Shown here piece after piece: positions 35,171 to 46,100 of a stretch of 64,000 nucleotides of DNA. The notes below the pieces were generated by a model. It saw only the letters and a list, made by a program, of their open reading frames with translations. It had not been told where the DNA came from and ran no database searches. The stretch spans positions 1 through 64,000 of the forward strand of contig JBGAVD010000005.1 in assembly GCA_044228285.1 (NCBI GenBank). The letters run 5' to 3'. Position numbers and translations under genes: made by a program. Source of the stretch: JBBATK01 sp044228285. Its GTDB lineage: Bacteria > Bacteroidota > Ignavibacteria > Kapaibacteriales > NICIL-2. Position 1 is the first letter of the stretch. Every line of letters begins with the position of its first letter.

Positions 35171-35887
35171 ATGGATACAGATTCTACATATAACGGTGAA
35201 TTCAACGGTCGCAATGGCGCCGCACCAACTTTGAATCGCGAGCAACTTGAGGCTATGTTGCCAGATTTCGCGTTTGGTCGCCTCGATGCAAAGAGTGCTC
35301 GGCAGTTTGAGGACTCTGTCAGAGCATTCCCCGAGCTCGTACAAGAAGTAGAAGAGGTTCAGGCTTTGTTCGCAAAGCTTGAAACTATGAGTTATCACGA
35401 AGATATTGACCAGAGAACAAGAAACCTCTCCGTGAAGGTTCACGAGCGTATGCGGAGAAATTCAGCTCCCTTGAGTCTGGGTTGGGTTCGAAAATTAGCA
35501 CCTGTCATGGCTCTTTGTGTGGGAATTATGGTTTTTTACTACAATAGCGCTCAAAAAAGCGTAGAATTCCAGAATTTCGATGATGAACTCGCAAGCTTGC
35601 TTGCAAAAGATCCTGGTACGGTTCTTCTTGTAGAATCTTCCGCGGATGAAGGAATGCTTCCTCTGAGTATCTTACCGCATGATTTGAGCTCGAATGCTAT
35701 TGCCGTTGTACAAGACAACGATCAATTAGAAGGTCTGATGGCCGAGTCAATTGTTGGTGCATCAGTATCAGATTTGGACCAAGTGTCGTCTGATGAGCAA
35801 AGCAACGAGGCTCTGGATTTACTGAATAGTGTCGATATTCAAGATGTCGAACAACAGATTTTGGAGGTTGAAAATGGTGAAGGCTAG
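35171..35887 (+). CDS. Putative membrane anti-sigma factor
   Basis: A 238-residue protein. The cytoplasmic N-terminal helical part (about 20-95) has LPDFAFGRLDAKSARQFEDSV, like anti-sigma domains, but lacks the HxxxCxxC zinc motif. One membrane helix (about 112-128, APVMALCVGIMVFYY) precedes an acidic periplasmic domain. It starts one base after the sigma gene and its 3' end overlaps the following Spy-like gene by 14 bases. The assignment rests on position, topology and the N-terminal pattern. Confidence 0.75.
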   Translation: MDTDSTYNGEFNGRNGAAPTLNREQLEAMLPDFAFGRLDAKSARQFEDSVRAFPELVQEVEEVQALFAKLETMSYHEDIDQRTRNLSVKVHERMRRNSAPLSLGWVRKLAPVMALCVGIMVFYYNSAQKSVEFQNFDDELASLLAKDPGTVLLVESSADEGMLPLSILPHDLSSNAIAVVQDNDQLEGLMAESIVGASVSDLDQVSSDEQSNEALDLLNSVDIQDVEQQILEVENGEG

Positions 35888-36380
35888 TCCAAGAAGAGCG
35901 TTTGTCGCTATTGCACTGCTGGCAAGTTGTCTGCTATGCGTTGCGTCTCCAGTTCTTTACGCTCAAAAGGATGGGCAGGATCCAGAGAAAATCAAGTCTC
36001 GCATTATGGAGATGAAGGCCAAAAAGCTGGTTGAAATGCTGGATTTGAGCGGCGATCAAAAGACTAAGTTCCTTGCCACGTACGAAGAGAGTCAGCACAA
36101 TATCGACGACGCAAAAAAGTACCTTGATGCGGCCGTCAGAAAATTGAACAAGATTCTAAAGGATGGCTCAGATTCTGAAATCTCCGCTGCTACCGATGAA
36201 CTGCTAAAGAATTATGATGCACTCGTGACCGCTCAAAAGGATCGCATCACTGAGCTCAAGCCTCTCCTCAGTGTAGAGCAATATGCAAAGCTCATGATGT
36301 TTGAGATCCGTTTCCCAGACGTTCTCCAACGTCTTATCATGCGTCGTGGTTTGATTAACAACGCAGCACCCAAAGACTAG
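35874..36380 (+). CDS. Periplasmic Spy/CpxP-like protein in the sigma cassette
   Basis: A 168-residue exported helical protein. A Sec signal peptide (about 1-29, ending in SPVLYAQ) precedes a helical region with KLVEMLDLSGDQKTKFLATYEE and LKPLLSVEQYAKLMMFE, two LTxxQ-like repeats typical of Spy/CpxP. ATG 35874 overlaps the anti-sigma gene; a longer in-frame version would lose the signal peptide position. It is a plausible periplasmic sensor or chaperone paired with the anti-sigma factor, comparable to CpxP or RseB logic, as an inference from order and topology. Confidence 0.75.
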   Translation: MVKASPRRAFVAIALLASCLLCVASPVLYAQKDGQDPEKIKSRIMEMKAKKLVEMLDLSGDQKTKFLATYEESQHNIDDAKKYLDAAVRKLNKILKDGSDSEISAATDELLKNYDALVTAQKDRITELKPLLSVEQYAKLMMFEIRFPDVLQRLIMRRGLINNAAPKD

Positions 36381-36735
36381 TCGTTTCTGACGGTTGAATG
36401 AGATATATGGGTTTTCGAGCTATCTGAAGTGAACTGAGAGTTGATCTTCGTCAGGCGATCGACTGAAGATAACTCAATAACGTTGCCATGCTCGGATTTA
36501 CGAGCTACCCAGCTGCACAAATCTCGGTAGGGGCTTTCTGATGAGAAGATGTCACGCATCTTACTGCTTGCCGTACGTTAGCTCAGCTTAACAGTACCTA
36601 CGATCCCACAACGAACACCAAAAGTTCAATTTCTCATAGTGCGAAGCTCGGCAAAGCGCTCACAAGCTGCCACGTATTCAGAACGCATGGTCACAGCTTT
36701 TCCGACTGTCTATTGCAATACAACGATTCGACACA
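36381..36735. other. Intergenic region between convergent Spy-like gene and glmS
   Basis: This holds the 3' sides of two convergent genes. A minus-strand open frame at 36377-36559 (60 codons, MRDIFSSESPYRDLC...) reaches into the end of the Spy-like gene. It has no recognised family and an unclear binding site, so I do not annotate it as a gene. No convincing terminator was found for glmS. Confidence 0.35.
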
Positions 36736-38568
36736 CTATTCCACAGTGACACTCTTAGCTAGGTTGCGCGGTTTATCTACATCGCAACCTCGCTCCACAG
36801 CGATGTAGTAAGCCAAGAGTTGGAGGGGAATGGAGGCAAGCACTGGCGTGAACTGATCGAGTGTGTTCGGAATATAGATGACATGATTGGACAGACGTTG
36901 TATCATCGTATCACCTTCGCTTGCAATCGCAATTACTTTTCCGCCACGTGCGCGAACTTCTTCTATGTTCGAGATAACCTTATCATAGATTTCGTCTTTC
37001 GTTGCAATACACACCACTGGCATGTTCTCATCGATGAGTGCTATTGGTCCGTGCTTCATCTCAGCTGCAGGATATCCCTCTGCATGGATGTACGATATCT
37101 CCTTAAGTTTCAGAGCGCCCTCTAAGGCAACAGGGAAGTTGACACCACGTCCAAGGTACAAGAAGTTCGTGGCGTTGACATACTCGTCTGCAATGGCTTT
37201 GATTTTATCTGCATGCTCAAGAATATGCTGAATCTTCTCTGGTAGAATAGCAAGTTCAGATGCGAAAGATTTACCTTCAGTCACACCGAGATTGCGTTGG
37301 CGACCAAGATACATTGCTAGTAATGAGAGAACGGCAAGTTGAGAGGTAAATGCCTTTGTCGAAGCAACTCCTATCTCTGGTCCAGCGTGCAGATACACAC
37401 CTGCATCTGTTTCACGAGCGATAGTTGAGCCAACAACGTTAACCAAGCCCAGGGTCGTTGCGCCCTTCAACTTCGCTTCGCGAAGTGCGGCTAAAGTGTC
37501 GGCAGTTTCACCGGATTGCGAGATACCTATAACTACGTCATCCTTGTAGATAACCGGATTACGATAGCGAAACTCAGAAGCATACTCAACTTCTACTGGA
37601 ATCTGGGCTAGTTGCTCAATCAAGTATTCTCCGACGAGAGCTGAATGCCACGAGGTACCGCACGCAGTGAAGATGATTCGTCGGGCTGCACTGAGTTTCT
37701 GAGCAATCGTGTTGAGACCACCAAGTTTGGCGTTCCCTTCATCCAGTAGGAGGCGTCCACGTATGGAATCCTTGAAGGTTGCTGGTTGTTCAAAAATCTC
37801 TTTGAGCATGAAGTGCGCGTAATTACCGCGCTGTATCTGCTGGAGATTGATCTCAAGTTCATGGATCTCAGCACTAATGTGCTGGTTCTTAATGGTTTTT
37901 GTGGTGTAGCCTGTCCGACTCAGCACTGCCATTTCATCGTCATTGAGATAGATGACCTTGCGCATATGCGCAACAATTGCAGAGGCATCGGATGCCACGA
38001 GGTACTCGCCATCACCAATGCCTAAGACGATCGGAGAGCCACGACGTGCCACAATGATCTTATCTGGTTCGTATTCAGAGATAATAACGAGTCCGAAGGT
38101 TCCTTCAATTTCATTCAGAGCCAGTCGCACAGCGTGTTCAAGATCTTTTACTTTTTCATAGATCACACCAATCAATACCGCGAGAACTTCAGAATCCGTG
38201 TCGCTCGCGAAGTGATAGCCCTTTTCCATCAACTGGGTCTTAATCACCGAATAGTTTTCAATGATCCCATTATGGATGAGGGCGATTTTTCCGCTTGCGT
38301 CGGTGTGAGGGTGTGCGTTGACATCGTTCGGAGCTCCGTGTGTTGCCCATCGAGTATGTCCAATGGCAAGACTACCATGCAGGAGAGAGTAGTCGAGCAT
38401 ATTTTCAAGTTCAACAACTTTGCCTTTGCACTTATTGATCACCATATGGTTATTGTCAATCACGGCAAGGCCGGCTGAGTCATAGCCTCGGTACTCAAGC
38501 ATTTTGAGACCTTCGACAACAATGTTTGCCGCTTGTTTTGAACCAATGTATCCAACGATTCCGCACAT
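36736..38568 (-). CDS. glmS: Glutamine-fructose-6-phosphate aminotransferase
   Basis: A 610-residue isomerising enzyme that makes glucosamine 6-phosphate, the first step to UDP-GlcNAc for peptidoglycan and lipopolysaccharide. ATG 38568 gives MCGIVGY with the nucleophile Cys2 and is preceded by AGGAG; an upstream in-frame start would bury the cysteine. The N-terminal glutaminase has GHTRWATHG and HNGIIENY; two SIS domains follow, with TACGTSWHSALVGEYL, SQSGETADT and SQLAV, and the C-terminus ends in PRNLAKSVTVE. It is 67 bases downstream of dacB on the same strand. No glmS ribozyme is visible. Confidence 0.97.
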   Translation of the reverse strand: MCGIVGYIGSKQAANIVVEGLKMLEYRGYDSAGLAVIDNNHMVINKCKGKVVELENMLDYSLLHGSLAIGHTRWATHGAPNDVNAHPHTDASGKIALIHNGIIENYSVIKTQLMEKGYHFASDTDSEVLAVLIGVIYEKVKDLEHAVRLALNEIEGTFGLVIISEYEPDKIIVARRGSPIVLGIGDGEYLVASDASAIVAHMRKVIYLNDDEMAVLSRTGYTTKTIKNQHISAEIHELEINLQQIQRGNYAHFMLKEIFEQPATFKDSIRGRLLLDEGNAKLGGLNTIAQKLSAARRIIFTACGTSWHSALVGEYLIEQLAQIPVEVEYASEFRYRNPVIYKDDVVIGISQSGETADTLAALREAKLKGATTLGLVNVVGSTIARETDAGVYLHAGPEIGVASTKAFTSQLAVLSLLAMYLGRQRNLGVTEGKSFASELAILPEKIQHILEHADKIKAIADEYVNATNFLYLGRGVNFPVALEGALKLKEISYIHAEGYPAAEMKHGPIALIDENMPVVCIATKDEIYDKVISNIEEVRARGGKVIAIASEGDTMIQRLSNHVIYIPNTLDQFTPVLASIPLQLLAYYIAVERGCDVDKPRNLAKSVTVE

Positions 38569-38635
38569 AAAGTCTCCTGTGAGTATTGCACCTAGGCACA
38601 AGCAACATTTGCTCGCGATGATCTCAAACTACCTT

Positions 38636-40450
38636 TTAACGAATTGATGGTACAGCAATTGTGCCATCTTTGATGGAAAATTCGGCTAACTGCACTACAA
38701 CCGCATTTTCGAGCATTTTAAAGCCGCCAACGCCTGCTCCGTTACTGATCATAGCAAAACACAAGCGCTCGCCATCACGGGTGCGAACATATCCGCTTAA
38801 GGCACTGACATTCCCGTGGGTGCCAGTTTTTGCATGTGCATTCCCTTGAGCAGCGGTTCCTATCATGCGCTTTCGCAATGTGCCATCAAAACCGGCAATT
38901 GCCATAGTATTGTAAAAAACACCTGAAAAAGGCTGTTCACTGATGTTCTTAAGCATAGCCAATTGTGTGCTTACCGAAGTCTTGTTCCGACGCGAAAGTC
39001 CACTACCATCGAAGAGGCTACAGCCGTCGAGTGGGATGTGTGCTGAATCCAAAATTGAGCTAAGTGTTTGAAAGGCATTCACATTGCACTGCTTGTTACC
39101 GCAACACGTAGCACCAACAATCTTCATGAGATGTTCAGCTATAAAATTGTCTGAATTCTTATTGACCGGTATAAGAAGTTCAACGATTGGACGCTTTACT
39201 TCGGCTATGAGCTTAAACTGTGGACTCGCAATACCTTCACGAACTTTGCCCCCCAGTGCTATGCCTTCGGCGTTCAGACTTCGGTACAAAATACCTGCCG
39301 CAGCCATTGCAGGTTTACGCATTTCGTAACTAAAGGACTGCGTAGAGTTTCGAGGTGGCACGCCATTCACATAGAACTCCTGGATACCATCCGCCTGCAT
39401 AGAACTTGATACTCTGGCAGATCGGCGCTGTCTACGGCCTGCTTTTGAAGAAGCTTTCGACTTGGCTCGCTTAAGCATATAGTCGCCAACCGGGAAATCA
39501 ACAGAGTATTCTGGATACTCTGGAATGAGCTGGCTATGACTCCGTTTCTTCTTTTTGGATCCGGATTGTATACGGGGTTGCGCAGAAGATTTTTTAGTAC
39601 GCGCGGCAGCTTTGCTGCCTCGCGTACGAGGGGACGGCTGCGTACTTGGTCCTGATTGTTTCTTTTTTGGCGCAGAGCCAGATGATGCAGGAGCGTCAGA
39701 CGAAACAACGGAAGCGTTCTTTATCGAAACGCGGAAGGCCGCCGATTGAGGTATGGTCTGAACGCGGGGGACGCCACCGCCATTGTTGCTGACTAGTACG
39801 GTGACGATATTTCTGTTTACTCCTAAAGCCGAAATTGGCGGAAGAGCTTCCATGCGCTCTCTGTCACCACTGTACTGTTGACGATCGGTGATGTCGTCAA
39901 AAAAGGAGTTGTCTGCAACAATATCGCCTTGGATACTCTTGATGCCAGCACGGCGTATACGCTCTGCCAGGGCTTCAATATCAGATACTTCCAGTAGGCA
40001 GTCACCATGACCAACAAGGTAGAGATTTCCCTGAAGCACCGAGTCTGATCCAATGACGCCGTCATGAACGACCTGTGTTGGGACCATATACTCTGCACCA
40101 AGAGTCTTCATCGCCGCATAACCATAAAACAGCTTGGTCGTTGATGCTGGTGTAAGCGCTTGGTGCGCATTGTATTCATACAGGCTACGGTTTTTGTCCA
40201 AGGAAAACACGCTTAAACCAACCTTGGCATTTTTGAAGATCTTTGACCGCAGTATACTAGAAAGATTGTTTTGCAGTTGCTTGAGATTCGCTGTGGAGTC
40301 AGCGCCACTTTGACGTTCAGTCAGCGGAGTACTGCTCTCAACTGGTACGTCTGCCTCCTGTGCGAATAGAATCGACGCGGAGAAGAAGGCAAACAATACG
40401 AAATATGCCGAGAACTTTGGGGCTCTAAGAGCCGGAGTAAAATTGAACAC
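38636..40450 (-). CDS. dacB: PBP4-type D-alanyl-D-alanine carboxypeptidase/endopeptidase with basic inserts
   Basis: A 604-residue periplasmic class C penicillin-binding protein, trimming or cleaving peptidoglycan crosslinks. A signal peptide (about 1-31) is followed by STTK (S103), SDN (433-435) and KTG (541-543). Family proteins are about 450-500 residues. The extra length lies in the middle, where two lysine/arginine/serine-rich stretches (about 261-304 with KKKQ, RTRGSK, SKKKKRS, and about 327-346 with KRAKSKASSKAGRRQRR) interrupt the domain inserted between the first two motifs. The inserts might bind anionic wall or lipid polymers. Its start lies 13 bases after rseP, so they share a transcript. 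Confidence 0.92.
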   Translation of the reverse strand: MFNFTPALRAPKFSAYFVLFAFFSASILFAQEADVPVESSTPLTERQSGADSTANLKQLQNNLSSILRSKIFKNAKVGLSVFSLDKNRSLYEYNAHQALTPASTTKLFYGYAAMKTLGAEYMVPTQVVHDGVIGSDSVLQGNLYLVGHGDCLLEVSDIEALAERIRRAGIKSIQGDIVADNSFFDDITDRQQYSGDRERMEALPPISALGVNRNIVTVLVSNNGGGVPRVQTIPQSAAFRVSIKNASVVSSDAPASSGSAPKKKQSGPSTQPSPRTRGSKAAARTKKSSAQPRIQSGSKKKKRSHSQLIPEYPEYSVDFPVGDYMLKRAKSKASSKAGRRQRRSARVSSSMQADGIQEFYVNGVPPRNSTQSFSYEMRKPAMAAAGILYRSLNAEGIALGGKVREGIASPQFKLIAEVKRPIVELLIPVNKNSDNFIAEHLMKIVGATCCGNKQCNVNAFQTLSSILDSAHIPLDGCSLFDGSGLSRRNKTSVSTQLAMLKNISEQPFSGVFYNTMAIAGFDGTLRKRMIGTAAQGNAHAKTGTHGNVSALSGYVRTRDGERLCFAMISNGAGVGGFKMLENAVVVQLAEFSIKDGTIAVPSIR

Positions 40451-40463
40451 GATTCAGGATTTC

Positions 40464-41831
40464 CTATCGAGTAAGATCGTTGTAGAACACAAAAGCCATC
40501 AAAGCCAGCAGCGCAACAAATCCTATCTGCTGAAATGCCATCTTTATCTTTACCGAGACCTCGCGCTTGATGATACCCTCAATCACGATAAATACCAAGT
40601 GTCCACCGTCCAAAGCAGGAATCGGCAGGATGTTCAGTACGGCAAGAGTAACCGAAAGCGTTGAGACGAAAACTAGAAATGTTGCCCAGCCAGATTGTGC
40701 AGACTGTGTTGCACTTTTTGCGATAGCAATAGGACCACCAAGCGACTTGTTTGCGGAAACTTGACCGCGAACAATCATGACAACCATATTAACGAAAGCT
40801 CGGGCAAAGCTCTGGAGTTGCTGAAATCCTACTTGCACGGATTCAACAAGGCTATACTGTGTTGTGATAACTTTACCGGTCGTGATGGTCTGTATGGAAA
40901 CCCCAATCTTGCCAGTTGCATCAGGGGTGCAGGTTAGGTTGATAAGTTCACCACCACGGCGGACAACAAATTGCAATGGAGTTCCGCTATGGTTCTTCAC
41001 AGAATCTTGAAACTGCTCATTGGTAAAAATTTGAGCGCCACTGATACTCAGTACAGTATCGCTAGCGAGGAAGCCACTAGCTGCGGCAGGTCGACCTGCT
41101 TCAACAGATGCAATGAAGGTTCTGCATCCATCAGGATAGACGCCGAAGAACTCGCGATTTTCAAGGACTGTTGTGATATCGGTTGCACGCACTGGTATCT
41201 CGACTGTTGTGCCAGCGCGGATCACTTTCACTTTAGTGTCGTGACCTAAACGCTCTAGAAGCATGAGTCGTTCAAAATCATAGAAAGTTTGGATTTCCGT
41301 GTTGTCGACCGAAACAAGTTCATCGCCTGTACGGAAGCCAAGCTTTTCAGCTGCAGAACCTGAGTTGACGTACGAAATTGTGCGTGTTGCAATAACTGTC
41401 TTTCCGTTGTACGAGTTAAGTCCAACGAGAATTACCAAGGCTAAAAGAAGATTCATGATAACCCCAGCTGAGATCATGAAGATCTTAGCCCAAGTCCCTT
41501 TTGCACGAAACTCCCAGGGTTGCATGGGCTTGTTGCTATAGTCAGCGGTCATGCTCTCGTCAACCATTCCAAGGATGCGAACGTAGCCTCCTATGGGAAG
41601 GAGCGACAATCGATAATCAGTACAACCATCGCCATCCCAATCGTCGGCTAACTTTCCAAAGGTGAATCCCGTGATTTTGTTCCAGCCAAAAAGGCGAGGA
41701 CCCATTCCAATCGCGAACACATCTGCCCTAGTGCCTGTCAACTTTGCCGCTAGGAAGTGTCCTAACTCATGAATCACCACGAGTGGGAAAATGGCCAAGA
41801 TGAAGTACGCTGCATTTGTTAATACATCCAT
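40464..41831 (-). CDS. rseP: RIP metalloprotease RseP (site-2 protease)
   Basis: A 455-residue intramembrane zinc protease. HELGH (21-25) lies in the first membrane helix and the second zinc/catalytic motif NILPIPALDGGH is at 400-411. Two PDZ domains occupy about 148-210 and 236-295. RseP cleaves anti-sigma factors within the membrane after a first periplasmic cut; the membrane anti-sigma factor at 35171 is a candidate substrate in this genome. It is 34 bases downstream of dxr, an order conserved in many bacteria. Confidence 0.96.
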   Translation of the reverse strand: MDVLTNAAYFILAIFPLVVIHELGHFLAAKLTGTRADVFAIGMGPRLFGWNKITGFTFGKLADDWDGDGCTDYRLSLLPIGGYVRILGMVDESMTADYSNKPMQPWEFRAKGTWAKIFMISAGVIMNLLLALVILVGLNSYNGKTVIATRTISYVNSGSAAEKLGFRTGDELVSVDNTEIQTFYDFERLMLLERLGHDTKVKVIRAGTTVEIPVRATDITTVLENREFFGVYPDGCRTFIASVEAGRPAAASGFLASDTVLSISGAQIFTNEQFQDSVKNHSGTPLQFVVRRGGELINLTCTPDATGKIGVSIQTITTGKVITTQYSLVESVQVGFQQLQSFARAFVNMVVMIVRGQVSANKSLGGPIAIAKSATQSAQSGWATFLVFVSTLSVTLAVLNILPIPALDGGHLVFIVIEGIIKREVSVKIKMAFQQIGFVALLALMAFVFYNDLTR

Positions 41832-41865
41832 AGTGTTTGTGGGTCTAGTGCGTCAGTTGGGTTGA

Positions 41866-43026
41866 TTAAATACGTAGGGTTGAGATAAAACGGTCTGCTT
41901 CAGTACGAGCAGCATCATCATGCTCAATGATCTGAGTGAGAGACGGATCATCTGCCACTGGAATTGCAACAAGGCAGTGTTCAACGATACGGGGAATGTC
42001 GGTAAAACGAATCGATTTGTTCAGAAACTGTGCAACTGCCACTTCATTCGCGGCATTTAGCACGGCTGTCGCTGTTCCGCCGCGTTCCAAAGCCTGATAG
42101 GCAAGTGATAAGCAGGGGAAACGATCGGTATCAGGCATTGAAAACGTCAGTTGAGGTATGATGCTGAAGTCAAGGCGACGAAATGCAGACTCAACTCGAT
42201 GCGGATAGTTCAGTGCGTAATGTATCGGTAGATTCATATCTGGCAATCCAAGCTGCGCTTTCACGGAGCCGTCCACAAAGGTCACCATTGAATGGATGAT
42301 GCTCTGCGGATGGATGAGCACATCAATACGCTGTGCTGGAATGTCAAACAACCACCGTGCTTCAATAACCTCAAAGCCCTTGTTCATGAGGGTTGCTGAA
42401 TCGATCGTGATCTTTGCACCCATTGCCCAATTAGGATGGCGCAGAGCTTGCTCAACGCTGACCATCTCTAACTCAGCACGCGTCGATTCACGAAAGGGTC
42501 CGCCAGAGGCTGTGATTGTCAATTTCTCAACACTACTGAGTGACTCACCTAGAATGCACTGTAGTATAGCACTATGCTCGCTATCTACAGCGATGATCTT
42601 AGCGCCGTATTTCTTTGTTGCCTCAGTGATAACGCAACCAGCACTGACCAAGGTCTCTTTGTTAGCAAGAGCGACGGTTATTCCTTTTTCTATAGCTGCA
42701 AGAGTCGGTTGGACGCCACTAAAACCTACTAAAGCGGACAGCAGTAGATCATTATGTTCATACGCTGCTGCCTGACGAAGTCCTTCATCACCGACGAGAA
42801 CCTCACCCTTGAAGTCGCTTATCTCTCGGAATCGCTGCGCCGCCTGCTCATCTCGAATAGCAACGCCACGAACAGTATATCGCTTGACCTGTTCGGCCAA
42901 AAGGGCCACCTTGGTGTTGGTGCTGAGATAGGCGATGTCAATATCTGGATGATGCGCAGCAAGAACTTCAAGACTTTGGGTCCCGATCGAGCCTGTTGAT
43001 CCAAGTATGCTGAGTGTTCTGCGCAT
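41866..43026 (-). CDS. dxr: 1-deoxy-D-xylulose 5-phosphate reductoisomerase
   Basis: A 386-residue NADPH-dependent enzyme of the MEP isoprenoid pathway. GSTGSIGTQSLEV is the nucleotide-binding loop. ALANKETLVSAG, DSEHSAILQ (metal-binding acid), TASGGPFRES, HPNWAMGAKITIDSATLMNKGFE and HPQSIIHSMV mark the catalytic domain. Length is normal. It shows that the organism uses the MEP route. Confidence 0.97.
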   Translation of the reverse strand: MRRTLSILGSTGSIGTQSLEVLAAHHPDIDIAYLSTNTKVALLAEQVKRYTVRGVAIRDEQAAQRFREISDFKGEVLVGDEGLRQAAAYEHNDLLLSALVGFSGVQPTLAAIEKGITVALANKETLVSAGCVITEATKKYGAKIIAVDSEHSAILQCILGESLSSVEKLTITASGGPFRESTRAELEMVSVEQALRHPNWAMGAKITIDSATLMNKGFEVIEARWLFDIPAQRIDVLIHPQSIIHSMVTFVDGSVKAQLGLPDMNLPIHYALNYPHRVESAFRRLDFSIIPQLTFSMPDTDRFPCLSLAYQALERGGTATAVLNAANEVAVAQFLNKSIRFTDIPRIVEHCLVAIPVADDPSLTQIIEHDDAARTEADRFISTLRI

Positions 43027-43153
43027 TGATGCTTCTGATGAACCCGCAATTTACTGAGCTAAGAGGGATTTTCACGCATTTGCTGGTTCAATGAGTCGAC
43101 TCATCACGGTAGGCATACAATGCACCCTGGTTTGAGTTTCGTGGCCTTAGATG

Positions 43154-46100
43154 CTAGCTCGTCATAAGAAAGCGGACATTTGAAGGTCCAAAAAGCTCCA
43201 TAAGCTTCTCAGCGGTCTCTTGATCCAAAGGCAGCATAACGTTTGTTGCGTGATACTGCATGAGGGGCATATTGTTTCGCTGAATGTGAAAAGCTATAGA
43301 AACGCCTTTGGTTCCACTAGCTGTACAGAGCTTCTTTAGCTCCTGAAGCTTATAATCTTCAGTGACCTCTTCCAAGCGAAGTGAGTACCCACGCGCAAAC
43401 TTTTGGATTGCACTTTCTACGGAGATAACGTCATCGGCAGTAATCTTTATCTGACCATCGTCTCTCAACTCGGCTTTCCCACTAACCACTACGATTGATC
43501 CATCGTAAATGAGATCGCGGAATTGGGCGCAAGCTTCACTCCAAAAAATAACTTCACCTTTGCCAGACATATCCTCGATGGCAGCGAAGGCAATCTGTTT
43601 TTCTCGTTTATCTAAACGTGTACGAACTGAACTCAACAAACCGCAAATGCGCGCAGTCTTGCCAATCAAGTTGGAATCACTCTTTGATAACATCAGATTC
43701 GCAAAAGAAGACACCTGCAATGAGTAGCGTTGCAGAGGGTGTCCACTGATATAAAAATTCAGATACTCATACTCTTTCTCCAAACGCTGCGTTTCACTCC
43801 ACGGCTCGATATCTGGTAGCTTTGGCTCAACAACTGTCTGTTGAGCGTCGTCGCCAAACAACGATTCCATGTTGCTATACCGTGAATCGTTCATCTGCTT
43901 AGACCATTCTAAACCGTAATCGATTGCTGCAAAGAGCTGTGCTCGGTGGCCGTTGTTAAGCGAATCAAATGCTCCAGAAGCCACAAGCGCTTCAAGCGCC
44001 CGCTTGTTTACCAGGCGAATGTCTACACGGGAGATGAAGTCAAAGAACGACGAAAAATGTCCGTCTTCTCTGGCTTTGATTATACTCTCAACCGCAGGAA
44101 CACCAACATTTTTTACTCCGGCCATTCCAAAAACAATCGTCCGTTTGTCACTCAATGCTCTAAAGGTTACGCCGGAACGGTTGACATCAGGAGGCAAGAC
44201 TCGTATATCGAATTTCTTTGCTTCATCCATCAAGGCAGTAATGCGCGACAGATTATTAATGTCGTTGGTCATGTTCGACGCAAGAAACTCGGCTGTGTAG
44301 TGTTTCTTGAGCCAGGCGGTTTGATAGGCTAGATAGGAGTAAGCAGCAGAGTGAGACTTGTTGAAACCGTACTGGGAAAACTTCTGAAAGAGATCGAAGA
44401 TCTGTGTAGAGATCTTCTCGTCGATTCCAGAATGCTGCAAACTTCCGCTTACGAAGACGCTGCGTTGTTCCGCCATAGCCTTTGCATCTTTCTTACCCAT
44501 AGCACGGCGCATCATGTCTGCCTGTGCCAAGGTAAAGCCTGCCAAATCCTGCACTAGCTGCATAACTTGCTCTTGATAGGCTATGATACCGTAGGTGTTC
44601 TTCAAACGTGTCTCCATTAAGGGATGCACGTAGGTGATAGGCTTGCGACCGTGTTTGCGCTCAATAAACTCGGGAATGCTGTCCATTGGACCTGGACGGT
44701 ACAAGGCGTTCATTGCAGTTAGCTCTTCCAGGTTCTTCGGACGCAGTGCGCGCAGATACTCTGTCATCTTGTCCGATTCAAACTGAAAAACGGCCATTGT
44801 CCGACCTTGCGAGATCATGTCGTATACCGTTGGATCATCAAAGTCGATCTCATCAATATCGATGCTCACACCGTGATTGCTCTGTGCTTGTTCAATGGTG
44901 CGGTCGATGATAGAAAGTGTTGCAAGACCCAAAAAGTCCATTTTCAACAATCCGGCATCTTCGAGATCCTTCATGGTGTACATGGTCGCTTCGGCTGTAT
45001 TAGGTCCTTTGTAAATAGGCACGTAATCAGTCACAGGTCCCGGGGTGATCACCACGCCTGCGGCGTGCGTTGAGGCATTGCGAGCAAAACCCTCAAGCAC
45101 GGTAGCGTACTCAATCATCTGCTTGATTTTGGGATCATCAGTATCTTTCACCCAACGAAGCTCTGGAAGCTTGAGTGCATCTGCGATTGGGGTGACCTTT
45201 CCCTGAATGACCGGAATTTTTTCTGTGATGGAGTTGATGACTGACAAAGGAATACCAAGAACGCGCCCCACGTCTTTGATAACAGCTCGCGGAGCGAGCG
45301 TTCCAAAAGTCACAATTTGAGCTACTGATTCATTGCCATACTTTTCGCGTACGTAGTCCAAGACCACTTCACGCTTCTCGTCGTTGAAGTCAACGTCAAT
45401 ATCAGGCATGGATACACGATCCGGATTCAAGAAGCGCTCAAAGAACAAGTCAAATTTCAGAGGATCGATTTTTGTGATACCAAGGGCATAAGCTACCAGA
45501 GATCCAGCTGCAGAGCCACGACCTGGGCCAACACTCACGCCACGTTCTCGCGCTGCGCGGATAAAATCCTGAACAATGAGGAAGTAGCCCGCGTATCCCA
45601 TGCGCTTGATGACGGAAAGCTCAAACTTCGCTCGATCCATCACCTCTGGCGTGATTTGCTTGTAGTACTTCTCAACACCCAGCATCGTGAGCTCTTCCAA
45701 ATAGTCATCCAAATTCTGAGCCTTCGAGGTCTCAGGAATAGGGAAGACCGGCATCTTGAGGTCTGACTTAAGATTGACATCACATTTCTCTGCAACCTCG
45801 AGCGTTGTTTCGATCGCAGCCGGAGTGTTCTTAAACAACTTCTTCATTTCAGCTTGCGTCTTGAAGTACATCTCTGGTACTTTATATCGCAGATTGGTCA
45901 CATCGTTCAAACCCGCCGTAGCAGCACTCACATCCTTGATCATCAAATGCACATTGTGCGGAACGGCGTGCTCCTTACGGATGTAGTGACAGTCGTTGCT
46001 GACAATCATCTTAATGCCACATTCAGCTGCGATTCTCGGCACTCCCTCAAGAACAGCCGCGTCTTCGGGGAGTCCGTGGTTTTGAAGTTCTAAATACCAA

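Noticed and set aside
36377..36559. Sixty-codon minus-strand frame between the Spy-like gene and glmS
   Set aside because: It overlaps the 3' end of the Spy-like gene and has no recognisable features.
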